The notes beneath the pieces are model-generated. The model did not search any database, was not told where the DNA came from, and saw only the letters and a program-made list of their open reading frames with translations. A stretch of DNA of 22,617 bases, from the NCBI GenBank assembly GCA_015478945.1, contig JABUQX010097224.1, positions 1-22,617 of the forward strand, given 5' to 3'. A program made the position numbers and the translations under genes. The DNA comes from Trachelipus rathkii (Eukaryota > Arthropoda > Malacostraca > Isopoda > Trachelipodidae). Within the stretch, counting starts at the first letter, position 1, and the number at the start of each line of letters is the position of its first letter. This document shows, piece by piece, positions 1 through 9,055 of the stretch.

Positions 1-644
1 ACATAGCAATTAAAATGTTACTAAGAATTTACCATGCTTGGCAAAGTTTTAAATTTTAACATTGATTATTATTCCTTAGCTCTTTCTTAATTTTAAAATT
101 GCATTTTTAAAAAAAATTCTGTGATTTAAACTTTGGGAGATTTTTCACCCCTGCTCAAATTTTTAGCTATACCGTTTGTAATATTTTTTATTGCAAAATA
201 TGCGTATAAGAGAGGTTGGTTAATTCATGAGCATAAGGGGCCCATGGCTAAAAAGGTTATACAGTAAAATTGGAAATGGAAATGTACGCAAACATTTTTG
301 CCAAAAAAATTTCCAAAATCCTAATTTTTCACCTTCCTGTGGTTTTTATGAATATCTCAGCATTTGTTAATCATCAGAATTTTTTTTTATAAATGCAATT
401 TTGTTCAGAAAGGAGGTTTTACAGGGCCCTCCTCATCAAGAACTTTTTACACATTTTGGCCCCCCATGTTATTTAATTCACATGTGAAGTGGGGCGGGGT
501 AAATGTTGGGCCCTCAAATTTTATGGTTTATGGGCAATTTAGCCCCAGTTGTGAAGTTGCCTCTACCATGCTCTTAAATTAAATAAATATAAGGGGTTTA
601 TTTATTAACCCTAAAAATATATTTTGTTTTACCCGTTTCTTACT

Positions 645-708
645 TATTTTTTTTTTATTTTTTTCATTTTTTTCATTTTTTTCATTTTGTTAGTTTTTTT
701 TTTTTTTT
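645..708. repeat. T-rich low-complexity tract
   Basis: Several short repeats of T-rich text separated by CA, followed by a run of about 17 T. This is a simple low-complexity tract. On the opposite strand it is A-rich and could be an old retroposon tail, but no retroposon body is recognisable next to it. Confidence 0.75.
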
Positions 709-1115
709 CCACAAATTTAAATAAGATAAAAGATTAAAAGAATTAAAATTTAAGCTGTATTTAAAATGGTAAGGCACTAAATGCTGAGGACAAGTCTGTG
801 ATTTTCCCATCCGACATCATTTGAATTGTATAATTATATCCCATTAAAATCCGAAGAGGGCAGTGTGTGTTTTCAGACGCCCCTAAAGGTGTCTGCCTAA
901 TGTAGTTAAGTTTTTTTAAAGTTTTGGTTCCAAAAAAGGATTTTTAATTTTTTGATTTATAAAGTCAAATTCGCAATTAATTTTAAGAAATTACCCAAAA
1001 ACAACCTGAATTTTAAATATAATTAAGAAATATTAATTACTACAGATAAAACTAAGGCAATATAAGGAATATTAGTACTACAATACAACTTTTGCATACA
1101 ACTGGGTACTTTGGT

Positions 1116-1139
1116 CATGGGGCGGAAAGTTGCCCCATG
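1116..1139. repeat. Perfect 8-bp inverted repeat (hairpin)
   Basis: CATGGGGC at 1116-1123 and its exact reverse complement GCCCCATG at 1132-1139 flank an 8-base spacer. A second GGGG run and GGTCACCCC follow within 25 bases. It is not followed by a T run that would suggest a terminator. Its GC-rich arms stand out sharply from the AT-rich surroundings. Confidence 0.7.
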
Positions 1140-1687
1140 CTGGGGTAATTCTGGTCACCCCTTTTGACCCTCCTGACGGCAACAAGAGTCGAAGGGCCTG
1201 CAATTTTTGGTGGAGTACTCCCTTCAGTATTTGATAAGTAATTTAGATATATAACCTTCTTGTACAGAGATAGAGTATTGTGAGGATGTTTGGCAAGGCA
1301 GAGCATGTGCCCACCTGCAAAGTGCCCCGCTTACAGTATGCTTAGGCTCTGAGGTTGGACCCGGAATGAGGTAAATTCGCCTTCGAGGAGGGAAAGAAAC
1401 AGCCAAACATTCGTGCATATGATTTAAATATTCTTAATGATTAATTTTCAATGGGGTTAGTTTTGTTGCTTCAGTAGCTTGTATTTGCTTTTTTATATTT
1501 TATACATTTAACAGGAATTTTCGGAAAGTGCAAATACCCTTTTAGTATCATTAGTGTATGGTTTATAATTTTCTAATTTCTTTATTTTTTATTAAATGTA
1601 GAATTTAGATAATAAGATGACAGGTTAAAATAAAATACATTAAATGAACATTCCTAGCTACATAATGCTAAAGGGGGAAGTTTGTTT

Positions 1688-1771
1688 TTATATATTTTTA
1701 TTTTATTTTTATGATTTTTTCTGTCTTATTTTATTTTATTTATTTTATTTCATTTCATTTTCTTTTTTTTC
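1688..1771. repeat. Imperfect (ATTTT)n-type microsatellite
   Basis: An almost pure T/A stretch made of TTTTA, TTTTAT and TTTCATT units. The 69-codon frame that crosses it is Phe/Leu/Tyr-rich only because of this composition and is not treated as a gene. Confidence 0.65.
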
Positions 1772-2223
1772 TTTTTTCAACAGTGTTTACTTATGCATCA
1801 TAAATATGTTTTATAGCTACACCTACAATGTTGATTGTGAGCTGTATTATTAGCTTACATTAATACTTATATACCTATTATTAAATTATTTATTTATTCT
1901 AAATTTTATTTTATTTCATTTTATGTTTACAACCTTTTATTTAGTTGTTTTATTTAAACTGTATGCTTGCAACATGGTTTTTGTTTCGATTTTCAGTTAC
2001 AAAATTTGGTAGAATTGCTTAATTTCATTTTATTTTTATGCTATTTATATTTGCTCCAAAATTCTGAATTATGGCTCCATGTACAATATTTTTCCAATAA
2101 AATCATTAACTTATACTATTAAAAATTTTATGATTTAAATACAAAGTTGTTAATAACAAAATATTTGTTAAGTGGGGCCGATGTTTAGGCCATGACTTAG
2201 GAATGTGATTAATAAATAATAAA

Positions 2224-2357
2224 TGATGTTGTCGTGTGTCTTTTCTATTGCTAACTCATACACGTAATGTATTATAGGGATTTTTTATAGTAGATATCCA
2301 TTTATTCTGGTGTTCATTTCTATGAGGTTGTTACCATAGAAACAAATCTACTTAACA
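2224..2357 (+). repeat. Copia 5' LTR remnant (R-U5 portion)
   Basis: This matches the 3' LTR from TTGTCGTGTGT through ATCCATTTATTCTGGTG and GAGGTTGTTACCA to a shared CTACTTRACA end. Small indels separate the copies. Upstream of about 2224 the two LTRs no longer align, so the U3 half here has been lost or replaced. Both copies end in ACA, consistent with the CA terminus of LTRs. Confidence 0.85.
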
Positions 2358-2588
2358 TGTAAGGTGAGTAGTTGTAACAAGGCCTAATTTGAATGTGAAA
2401 CAAATGAAATGTAGGCCAGATCAGCTCCTATCAAATGAATTAGGAAATAGGCCTATTAAAACCCTAAAGATAAAAACTAAGCAATAGGCTCTAATAACCT
2501 AAAAACTAGAATTAGCAAGCAAGCCATTATATATAGTTAAATATGATTGTCACTGGCAGAATATTGATCACTTAAGGTAAGAGCAAAC

Positions 2589-3400
2589 TGGGAAGATTGG
2601 AAGTATTTTATGCAAATAAGAAAGCTGTGAAGTAGATAGAAAAAGCCACAAACCCAGTCACTGCAGCTAATCCAGTTTGAAGAAGAAAAGCATACATAAA
2701 GAAATTGGACAAATTTCAACGAAACTCAATCAATTTAGATGTTTTGTTGGTTTCAACTTAAGCCAAAGTATTGAAGTCAAAAAGGATATTTTTTTGAACC
2801 AGATAGAATGGAGAGGAACTTCACATCTTCTTTGTGCCAGGGTTGGAAGACAAGACAAGTTTAGATGTTGTTCAGCATGTTTTCCTTAAACAAATAGAAA
2901 GAGAATTAGACATAGCATGAGAAATGTTATCTTTCATAAGAACAGCTCTTGGGGTCAGAATCTTCAGGAAGCAATTGTCTAAGGATTCAAGAGAAAAATG
3001 AAGTAATCGCCAGAGATATTTTCATATGTAAGATGTTGAAAGTTGCCAGAAGGATTATTAAATCTTCCAAACTTACCATGGACAATGATTCATCGTAATA
3101 GAAAAGAAAGGAAGTATAGGATAATCTGCGTAACTTGGCTCGCATCAGAACAAATAAGATGGCATCAAGTTAATCAAAAAGTCAAGAAGTCATTAGCAAT
3201 TAAAGGAAACTTACATGAGAATAATAGTAACCCATATAAAATGAGAAAGTTTCTATGCAATATGCCGATTTAAAGGTCATTGGATCAAAAATTGCAGAAA
3301 ATGGATTGCAGATGGCAGACCAGAAAGAAAAATAAAGCCAGAAAAAACAAATTTTTTGAAATAAGAAATATTCAAAAGCTAAAACAGAAGTTAATGCTTT
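2589..3400 (+). pseudogene. gag: Copia Gag pseudogene (UBN2-like, zinc knuckle)
   Basis: Gag packages the element RNA into virus-like particles. Near 2589 the frame reads WEDWKYFMQI, the conserved tryptophan-rich start of Copia Gag. Around 3043-3170 a frame includes LLNLPNLPW and then SEQIRWHQ, which fit the 'LP..YD' and 'EE.R' part of the UBN2-type domain. At 3254-3295 a CCHC zinc knuckle is visible as Y-A-I-C-RFKG-H-WIKN-C, with exact C-x2-C-x4-H-x4-C spacing. The first cysteine is replaced by tyrosine (TAT for TGT). Stops and frame changes occur between each block. The segment ends with AFMLVE near 3395-3412, a typical lead-in to the protease, just before the inserted inverted-repeat element. 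Confidence 0.82.
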
Positions 3401-3997
3401 TATGTTAGTTGAATGAATAAGTTTATTTATTTTAATTTCTGAAAAATTTGTAGCGTCGGGCGGGGGTGACTTGGACCACTTTCGGTGGCATAACTTCGTC
3501 TCCCGACTTCCCCTAATGCACCTTTTTGGAATTTTTTTTTTCTGAAATTCAAGGCTATATAGTAGGTAAATGACAAAAAATAATAATGTTTTCTATAAAA
3601 AAGGTTTTATTAAAGTTTTAATAACGCTCATTCAGCCTGACCTTGGAGGGGTGAATCCAGCCACCATTGTGGGGGAATCGGACCAGTTTTAATTCCTCTT
3701 TTACGTATAAATTCAATTCTATATTTTAGATTTTTACTAATTCTAATTTCTATCAATTAACATTCGGAATAAGTTGAAAATTTCTACATTTCAATAATGA
3801 TAATAAAATAATAATAAAATTAAGGTGTCGCGATTTACTCCCCTCCAGCCAAAATTTTGACACTTTTGGATCGTATTTTTTCATAGTAATTTCATTTTTT
3901 TTAATTTTCTTTATAAAGTAACTTATTATTATATTTAAACTTAATTATAACTGAAGAAACAATTCAGATAATAATTAGTAAAATACGAAAACAATGG

Positions 3998-4047
3998 TGG
4001 TCCGATCACCCCTTTCATCATTTTTACGGCGGGGGTGAAACGGACCA
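3998..4047. repeat. Internal inverted pair of the iterated motif
   Basis: TGGTCCGATCACCCC at 3998-4012 faces GGGGGTGAAACGGACCA at 4031-4047, arms of about 15-17 bases with an 18-base spacer. Both copies match the motif at the element's termini (3462-3479 and 4392-4408). Further partial copies lie at 3646-3660, 3671-3686 and 3837-3846. This arrangement may be subterminal transposase-binding repeats, or the junction of two abutting elements. Confidence 0.75.
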
Positions 4048-4332
4048 GGTTAGGCACGTGATTTTGCCACTAATCTGTTTGGAAAAAATTTTAAGTTTGC
4101 CATGTTAAGATGCTAACATTACTCGGAGTGTATACACTGAAAAATAATTATAAATTCATACCACATCATCCACATTTTATAACCAAAGTTTAGAAAGTCA
4201 CATTTTTCAAATTTGAAATCGATTGAAGGCATTTTTGTAACCCTAATTATTATATTTTTAAAAAATAAACTTAGAATTAAAGATGATCTAAATAAAACCT
4301 GTAGTACTACCGCGTGAAATTTAGAAGCGAAA

Positions 4333-4350
4333 TTTTTTTTTTTTTTTTTT
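4333..4350. repeat. Poly-T tract (18 T)
   Basis: An uninterrupted T run inside the inverted-repeat element near its right end. It is a homopolymer with no other visible role. Confidence 0.8.
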
Positions 4351-4418
4351 TATTTTTTATGAGTTTGTGACTATCACCCTCTAAAAGAGGCGGTCCGGTC
4401 ACCCCGCCATGACGTCTA

Positions 4419-4560
4419 TTGACTAATGGTGCTACAAACACGATAACAGATGAAAAAGTTATTTTAAAACCTTATCAATGTAATTTGAGCCATTCAGTCA
4501 AAGTGTAAATCCCGCAAATGGGCAGTAAGCAAATGTGTTTAAGGATATGGAACAATTGAA
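4419..4560 (+). pseudogene. Copia protease pseudogene fragment
   Basis: Copia proteases are aspartic proteases with an LDSGAT/S-H active site that mature the polyprotein. Directly right of the inserted element the frame reads TNGAT, then ITDEKVILKPY, matching the DSGAT..ITSDEKLF pattern of the family. A shifted frame then supports VKV, NGQ and FKGYG, the usual 'VANG....GKG' block. The catalytic aspartate and serine of DSG have become T and N, so the protease would be inactive even without the frameshifts. The N-terminal tryptophan-leucine lead-in is lost at the insertion junction. Confidence 0.72.
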
Positions 4561-4920
4561 TAGAATCATGTTGTAATTGAAAAAATATCTCAATATTTTT
4601 TGAATGATGTGTGGTATGTCCCTGATACTAAGAAATTATTTCAGTATGCAAGCTCTATGATATAGCATTCCCAAACAGATAATTTATATCGACCAAGTGC
4701 TATTAGATTATGGTAGAACAACAAGGCCTATTTAATGGGCTATCGTAACCAAAGGTGGGCTTCATTTAAAGTTGCCAATGAAAGCATAAAATTCCCATAT
4801 ATCAGAAATAAAGACTTGAGAAAAGGATCTATTGCAGTTATATCATGAAAAAATGGGACATTAGGATAGAGACCCATAAGAAATCTGATCAAAAGAGAAC
4901 TAAATATTGAAACTCACCTT
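4561..4920 (+). other. Copia protease-integrase spacer (degenerate)
   Basis: Between the protease remnant and the integrase zinc-binding site I see only short, frameshifted stretches. Near 4610 the text encodes DVWYVP, the 'nvlyVPdl' block that follows Copia proteases, so this is probably protease C-terminus and pre-integrase sequence, too decayed to delimit. Confidence 0.5.
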
Positions 4921-5490
4921 GATAATAAAAATTGCATAGGATGTATAAATGGAAAAATGCATCGTCAGAAATTAGGAAAGGACAAAATTTAAAGTAGGAT
5001 TTATTATTTGTTTTCTTTGCTGCTTAGTTTTCCTGAAGAAGACATGCCTGAAATAAATAGTTCTTAAGGTTTTCAACGATGATTTTCAAAATGAAAATTT
5101 GTATATTTTATTAAAGAAAATCAGAAGTTGGAGAAAAAGTTTTGAGGCAAGTATTAACTTGAAGAAGCAAACGTAACAAGGAATCCAATCTAGAGAGGTT
5201 TAAGTGATAACGGCTTTAGAATTTAATAATACATCTATGTTAAAAGCCTTTACATAAATATGGTGTAAGACAAAGGTTAGAAAGGAGATGCACATAATGG
5301 AGGTGGCTGGAAAAGAAAATAGAACACTAGTTGAAGCAGCCAGATCACTCATGTACTCAAATAGTAAAATTTCCACAGAAGTGTTGGGCAGAATTAATTA
5401 AACAGAAGCATATATAATAAATAGAACTGGAAAATCACAGTTGATGGGAAAACGTTCTATAGAAATTATAAAAATGATAGAAAGCCCAGA
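4921..5490 (+). pseudogene. Copia integrase pseudogene
   Basis: Integrase inserts the element cDNA into host DNA. At 4933-4965 the frame gives CIGCINGKMHR, the second half of the HHCC zinc-binding (gag_pre-integrase) domain. At 5203-5214 SDNG is the conserved block holding the second catalytic aspartate. At about 5291-5380 HNG is followed by GKENRTLVEAARSLMYS, the hallmark block with the catalytic glutamate, and then AYIINRTGKSQ, the usual end of the core domain. These blocks lie in order but in different frames with internal stops. The D-D-E core is recognisable, but the first aspartate region at about 5000-5100 was not identified with confidence. Confidence 0.9.
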
Positions 5491-5530
5491 ATCGAGCATC
5501 TACATGTAATCGGAAACAGCGAATGAGTGG

Positions 5531-5740
5531 GTGGACAGATCAAAAAGAAGAAAGTTAGACGCCATAAAACAAAATCAGGTGGTAATTGGTAATAATGAGA
5601 TAAAAGCCTACAGAATAATATATCTAACCAAAATAATTTTGTGCTTAGATGCAGAGATGTGGGGGGAAGGGGGGAAGGGGAGGGGGGGGGGAGATGTAGT
5701 ATACAAAATTAGAAGAATTTCATCATTTTTTATTTAGTTT
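5531..5740 (+). pseudogene. Copia integrase C-terminal / pre-RT segment
   Basis: The frame beginning at 5531 reads RSKRRKLDAI, then VVIGN and KAYRIIYL. This matches the Copia 'rrKLD.ka..gifvGYs...KAYRiy.p' region between integrase core and reverse transcriptase. The following text supports CRDV in a shifted frame, the usual 'i.sRDV.F'. The segment then meets an unusual G-rich run at 5661-5691. The 68-codon frame is open but is only a piece of the broken polyprotein. Confidence 0.82.
5661..5691 (+). repeat. G-rich run, G-quadruplex candidate
   Basis: Four runs of 6, 6, 4 and 10 G separated by AA, AA and A make a very strong predicted G4 on the + strand, in an otherwise AT-rich context. It falls where the Copia polyprotein should continue after RDV, so it may be an expanded purine tract or a local sequencing artefact. 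Confidence 0.85.
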
Positions 5741-6100
5741 CAGTCAAAAAAATAAAAGAAAGAATCAAATAGGGAAAATACAGAAACTGATGAGCAGTGA
5801 ATCTATCAAACTTAGGGTGTAGACTTCATCAACATACAGTAAACGAATCTGATGCAGAACAAGAATCTGATACAGAACATAGAACTCTGATGCAGAATAG
5901 AATCTGTACAGATAATAGAAGTCTGCTTCAGAAATAGAAGAACAAAATAGAAATAGTAAGCACAAAACAATTAAGAGACATGATATAAAGAAACAGGTAA
6001 GATGCAAGATACAAAGAATCAATTATTAAGAAGATTATGGAAGAATCCTGAAAATTATACGAGAAGCTCATCCAGAGTACAGCATAAAAAAAAAATTAAT
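5741..6100 (+). other. Copia variable linker before RT, repetitive
   Basis: This stretch contains several spaced copies of a short unit like GAATCTGATRCAGAACA (about 5848-5930), an A/G-rich Glu/Asp/Ser-type linker that is usual and poorly conserved between integrase and RT in Copia elements. No motif fixes its reading frame. The 85-codon open frame on the opposite strand here is a composition shadow. Confidence 0.55.
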
Positions 6101-6960
6101 TCAAGTTGGAAAATGAAATGAAATGCATTTGTAAAGAAAATTACAAACTTGGACTAGTTTGAATTACCGAGCGGCAGGAAGAAAACCATTGAAAACAAAT
6201 TGAGGGTTATAAAATTAATAATGAAGTTCCGCAAGGTGGCAGGTACAAATATACCAAGCAAATTAGTTACAAAGCGGTATACGTCATACATTAAGGAATT
6301 GAACTATGAGCCACACATCAGGTCCAGTAGGCAAATAAAATACGTAAGGACTTTGGATCTCAGTGTAGCAACTGAAGAATTCATATGCCCTAATACAGCC
6401 TTCTACATCTTCAACCTGCATTGATCTATATGGAAATTTCATCCCAAACCCTACATAATGAAACAACCAAAGGTGTTTGAAGATGGGAACATACAAAGTA
6501 ATGCAAAATTAAAGACGCAGTTTGTGTGGATTAAGCTCAAGCACCAAGATGCGGAATGAAACTTGAGAAATCTTTTTTCAAAACTGTACATTTGGTAAAT
6601 AACGTACAGCGCGTCTCTCGCTTTACATAAGATAATCAGAATGGACAAAATTCAGTACTTGCATTTATACGTTGATGATTGGACTACGTTTGCCATCAAC
6701 AAGTCAAGCAGAATTACAGAAAATGTGAGAAGAATTAAAAATGAGAAGTTCATAATTAAGAATAAACTTGCAACATATTTTTTAGGAATTGAAAAATTTG
6801 AATCAAGAAATGAATGGTTCAAAGAGGATAATTAGTCACTCAGTCTATACTCTCAATGAGGCAAAAGAAACTAACTAAAGGAGATGTTTGTGTATGGAAC
6901 AATTGCAATGCAGTGTCAACACCTATTTTTAAAGGATAATGGTACACATGACATTGAAGT
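6101..6960 (+). pseudogene. Copia reverse transcriptase pseudogene (RVT_2)
   Basis: The RT copies element RNA into cDNA. Near 6170-6200 GRK-TIEN matches the 'lP.gkk.i..KWvf' entry of RVT_2. At 6260-6350 SKLVTKRYTS and IKELNYEPH match 'ArLVaKGytQ..GidYeetF', and VRTLDLSVA and NTAF fit 'iR.lLalAa' and 'vktAFLnG'. At 6458-6490 MKQPKVFEDGN is the 'eevYMkQPeGFe' block, and QAPRC at 6538-6552 is 'LKQAPR.W'. The catalytic YVDD is intact at 6668-6679 in an open frame from 6641 to 6835, which continues to YFLGIE. The blocks are in order but split among frames by indels, so the gene cannot produce a whole enzyme. The metal-binding aspartates are preserved. Confidence 0.94.
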
Positions 6961-7500
6961 CCAGGTGAGAGTTTCAAGACTTTACACTGATTCAGCTATT
7001 ATAGAGGATGGACTTTCCGATTCTTAATGAGCAACAGCGAACAAGACCTAGTATATTGCAATTTGCTACTCAAAATACCAAGAATGGATTGTTAGAAAAT
7101 CCATCAAATAGAAATGTTAAAAAATGTTCCAAAGTATGAAGACAGAGATAGGGTACCTAACAAGAAAGGGTAATTATTTTTAATAATGTGATTCTTGAAA
7201 CAGAGATCACCTCTGGAAGGGTAAGAGTGATGCAGATCCAATGCCTGGGGACTTAAGAATAGACATTCAATCTATATTGGACATGTTTGCTTCTATATGC
7301 ATTGGAGGAAAGCAATGTTTCATGGAGTGTCAAAGAGAGTTCAGTTGCTATTTCAAAAACAGAAGCTGAAATTATGGCAGCCAAGTGCAGCAACAAAGGA
7401 AATTCGTGTGGCTTCATCAACTATTGGAAGAAATTACCGAAGTCGTAGGAGAAACCTACTCTTTGGATTGAGTTGCACCAATGTAAGCCAGCTTTAAACC
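6961..7500 (+). pseudogene. Copia RNase H pseudogene
   Basis: RNase H removes RNA from the RNA:DNA hybrid during cDNA synthesis. At about 7045 a frame gives TRPSI, the 'TRPDI' block linking RT and RNase H. At about 7214-7260 SDAD and GDL match the Copia 'GYsDADwAgd.ddRrStsGy' active-site block, after LEG with a stop in place of the tyrosine. At 7323-7376 WSVKESSVAISKTEAEIM matches 'sWsSkKQ.tValSsteAEy'. At 7409-7438 VWLHQLLEEI matches 'iWLr.LL.El'. Catalytic Asp and Glu positions are recognisable. The GY..F block is frameshifted. Confidence 0.93.
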
Positions 7501-7733
7501 AGTAAAGAATCCAGAATTTCAACCAAAGACGGACCAAGCAGAATAATAGAGTAGCGCCATTTCTTCATTAAGAGATAAATCACTTGAAAATCATCAAGAT
7601 ACTCAGGATTAGCATAAGGAGTCCATTGTTCATATGGTTTCCCAGAAAGCCACTGTCTAGCCATTCCCAACCGATATGTATAAAATGAGCAACAGAAAAT
7701 TTGGAAAAGGAGTTACCACGTGGCAGGAATAAA

Positions 7734-7745
7734 CAATAAGGGAGG
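7734..7745 (+). other. Copia polypurine tract
   Basis: AATAAGGGAGG directly precedes TGTTG, the usual first bases of a Copia 3' LTR. This purine run primes plus-strand cDNA synthesis in LTR elements. Its position after RNase H and right at the LTR start is as expected. Confidence 0.75.
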
Positions 7746-8051
7746 TGTTGAAAAAGACAAATTGTTTATTCCTATGAAAAAAAAATTATATTTTACTGTA
7801 TGTTTATATTTTTTTTTTGTTTGCCTACATGCCATGTAGAAGATAGAATTTCTGGCAACACTGGCCGTATTTTCTTCAAAAATGGCATCTATTCGTCTTT
7901 TTATATGAGTGATTCGTTGTCGTGTGTGTTCTTGCTAAACTCACATGTTATGTATTTATAGGATTAATATTTTATAGTAAAATATCCATTTATTCTGGTG
8001 TTTCATTATTCCTATTGAGGTTGTTACCAGTAGAAACGATCTACTTGAACA
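7746..8051 (+). repeat. Copia 3' LTR
   Basis: The 306-base block begins TGTTG after the polypurine tract and ends in GAACA. The 3' half (7906-8051) aligns with 2224-2357. A T-rich U3 holds CCATGTAG and CATCTATTCG text with no obvious TATA box. The two LTR copies differ at many positions and by several indels, so the insertion is not recent, or the base quality is poor. Confidence 0.85.
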
Positions 8052-8852
8052 GTCCTGAATAAAAAACGGAATAGCCTATCAAAAAACATCATAAAAAAAT
8101 ATCTTTTGTTTCATTGTTCTGCAATAAAAACAACAACATGAATAAAAACATCATAAAAAATAACTTTGAAATTAAAGAATTAGACAAGGAATTTATTTAT
8201 AAATCAATGTTTGTTCTAAATGGTTGTAACATACATTCATAACTTTTAGTTTTAAGATTAACTTAAATATATTCCACCAAAATAAGCAAAATTTAAATGT
8301 AATTGAAGTGAAAATTTATAAAATATAAATAAATGCATGAATGAAGATATTGCTGACAGTTGAATTTTAATTTAATCCCTTATATTCGCAAACTAATTGT
8401 ATGTAACCATAAATTCTTCATGTTTACTTGGTAATCACTAACAAATTATAGACGAAAGTGTCTGTGCATTCGTGCATTAGTATTTGTCGCATGCTTTATC
8501 TTTCAACTTTCATCCTTTCCCCTCATTTTTCATATAAATTTTCCGTCTTTTCAATTCACCTTTATCACAGTTTCTAACTTTTTTTTTTTTTTTTTTTTTT
8601 TTAATTTCCCACCAATTCGTTTTTTTAAATCTCACCTACAGTGGAGCTCCCCATAGACAAATATTTATCTGCTATGTATTCAAATGATTGGCTCAAGAAA
8701 ATTTATTTATTTCAATTTATCGATAGTCGATATATTGAAATTTGCAATATAGATATATCAGTATTATAAATGTATTATCAGTCTAAGACCTAACTTCTTT
8801 TCTCATAGAAATTACTTTTTAAAGTAAAATATTTAGTTTTTTGATTTTTGGG
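8052..8852. other. AT-rich noncoding flank with poly-T run
   Basis: No coding frame is supported. ATAAAAAACATC-like text occurs twice at about 8080-8160 (ACATCATAAAAAA), a short local duplication. A run of 24 T lies at 8579-8602 and would be a poly-A on the opposite strand. A reverse CCAAT (ATTGG) occurs near 8670, about 180 bases upstream of the TATA box described next. Confidence 0.5.
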
Positions 8853-8888
8853 TATATAAAGGTTTTGCCTTTGTAATTTCAGTTCAGT
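8853..8888 (+). promoter_or_regulatory. Candidate RNA pol II core promoter (TATA + Inr)
   Basis: TATATAAA at 8853-8860 is followed by TCAGTT at 8879-8884, an exact match to the arthropod initiator TCAGTY with the +1 A at 8881. The T of TATA lies 28 bases upstream of that A, the expected spacing. A second TCAGT starts at 8884. No downstream promoter element is visible at +28 to +33. The nearby coding start at 9056 makes a real promoter plausible. TATA-like text is common in such AT-rich DNA, so chance is possible. Confidence 0.55.
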
Positions 8889-9055
8889 AAAATAAGAACG
8901 TGTTTCACCAGAATTAAGAAATGATCAAAGATTTTGAGAATTAAAGGACTTCTTAATTTAGAACTGTAATTGCAAATTTAGAAAATATTTTTTTTATTTC
9001 TGCTTACAGTGTCTTAATTGTTAGAAATATATATTTCTGTTAAAATAAATAAAAA

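Larger units (their letters stand above)
1..2223. other. AT-rich noncoding region with GC-motif islands
   Basis: No coding frame here is convincing. The longest frames are 60-70 codons and low complexity. The sequence is AT-rich with T-rich stretches near 645-708 and 1680-1770. Short GC-rich patches stand out: around 237-246, 421-430, 463-475, 488-515 and 1111-1165. They contain G4-5 and C4-6 runs such as GGGGC, GCCCC and GGTCACCCC. The last resembles the motif iterated in the inverted-repeat element at 3451-4418, so part of this stretch may be a related non-autonomous element. I could not define its ends. Confidence 0.5.
3451..4418. mobile_element. TIR DNA element (MITE-like) inside the Copia
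   Basis: The left end TAGCGTCGGGCGGGGGTGAC (3451) matches the reverse complement of the right end, TAGACGTCATGGCGGGGTGA (from 4418). The match continues through GGACC, giving imperfect terminal inverted repeats of about 28 bp. The element sits exactly between the Copia AFMLVE (end of gag) and TNGAT (protease active site), so insertion into an existing Copia is clear. TTG lies on both outer sides and TA at both ends; either could be the target-site duplication. There is no coding frame: the interior is AT-rich with short GC motif islands. It is probably a non-autonomous DNA transposon, superfamily unassigned. An alternative is two smaller related elements side by side, meeting at about 4013-4023. 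Confidence 0.75.
2224..8051 (+). mobile_element. Decayed Ty1/copia LTR retrotransposon
   Basis: The domain order on the + strand is canonical for the Copia superfamily: gag with a zinc knuckle, protease, integrase, reverse transcriptase, RNase H, then a polypurine tract and a 3' LTR. The region at 2224-2357 matches the last ~146 bases of the 3' LTR at 7906-8051, so the element is bounded by LTR sequence, but the 5' copy has lost its U3 part. All coding parts are cut by stops and frameshifts, so the element is non-autonomous now. An unrelated inverted-repeat element interrupts it at about 3451-4418. Without that insert the element would be about 4.9 kb, close to the usual ~5 kb for animal Copia elements. 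The domain identity is firm. The exact left boundary is inferred from where LTR similarity stops. Confidence 0.93.

Noticed and set aside
1644..1853. 69-codon Phe-rich frame suggesting a membrane peptide
   Set aside because: It crosses a T-rich microsatellite, which makes Phe codons by default.
5765..6022. Minus-strand frame of 85 codons rich in Leu/Tyr/Phe
   Set aside because: Antisense of the A/G-rich Copia linker. Hydrophobicity comes from composition, and no membrane-protein family is recognisable.
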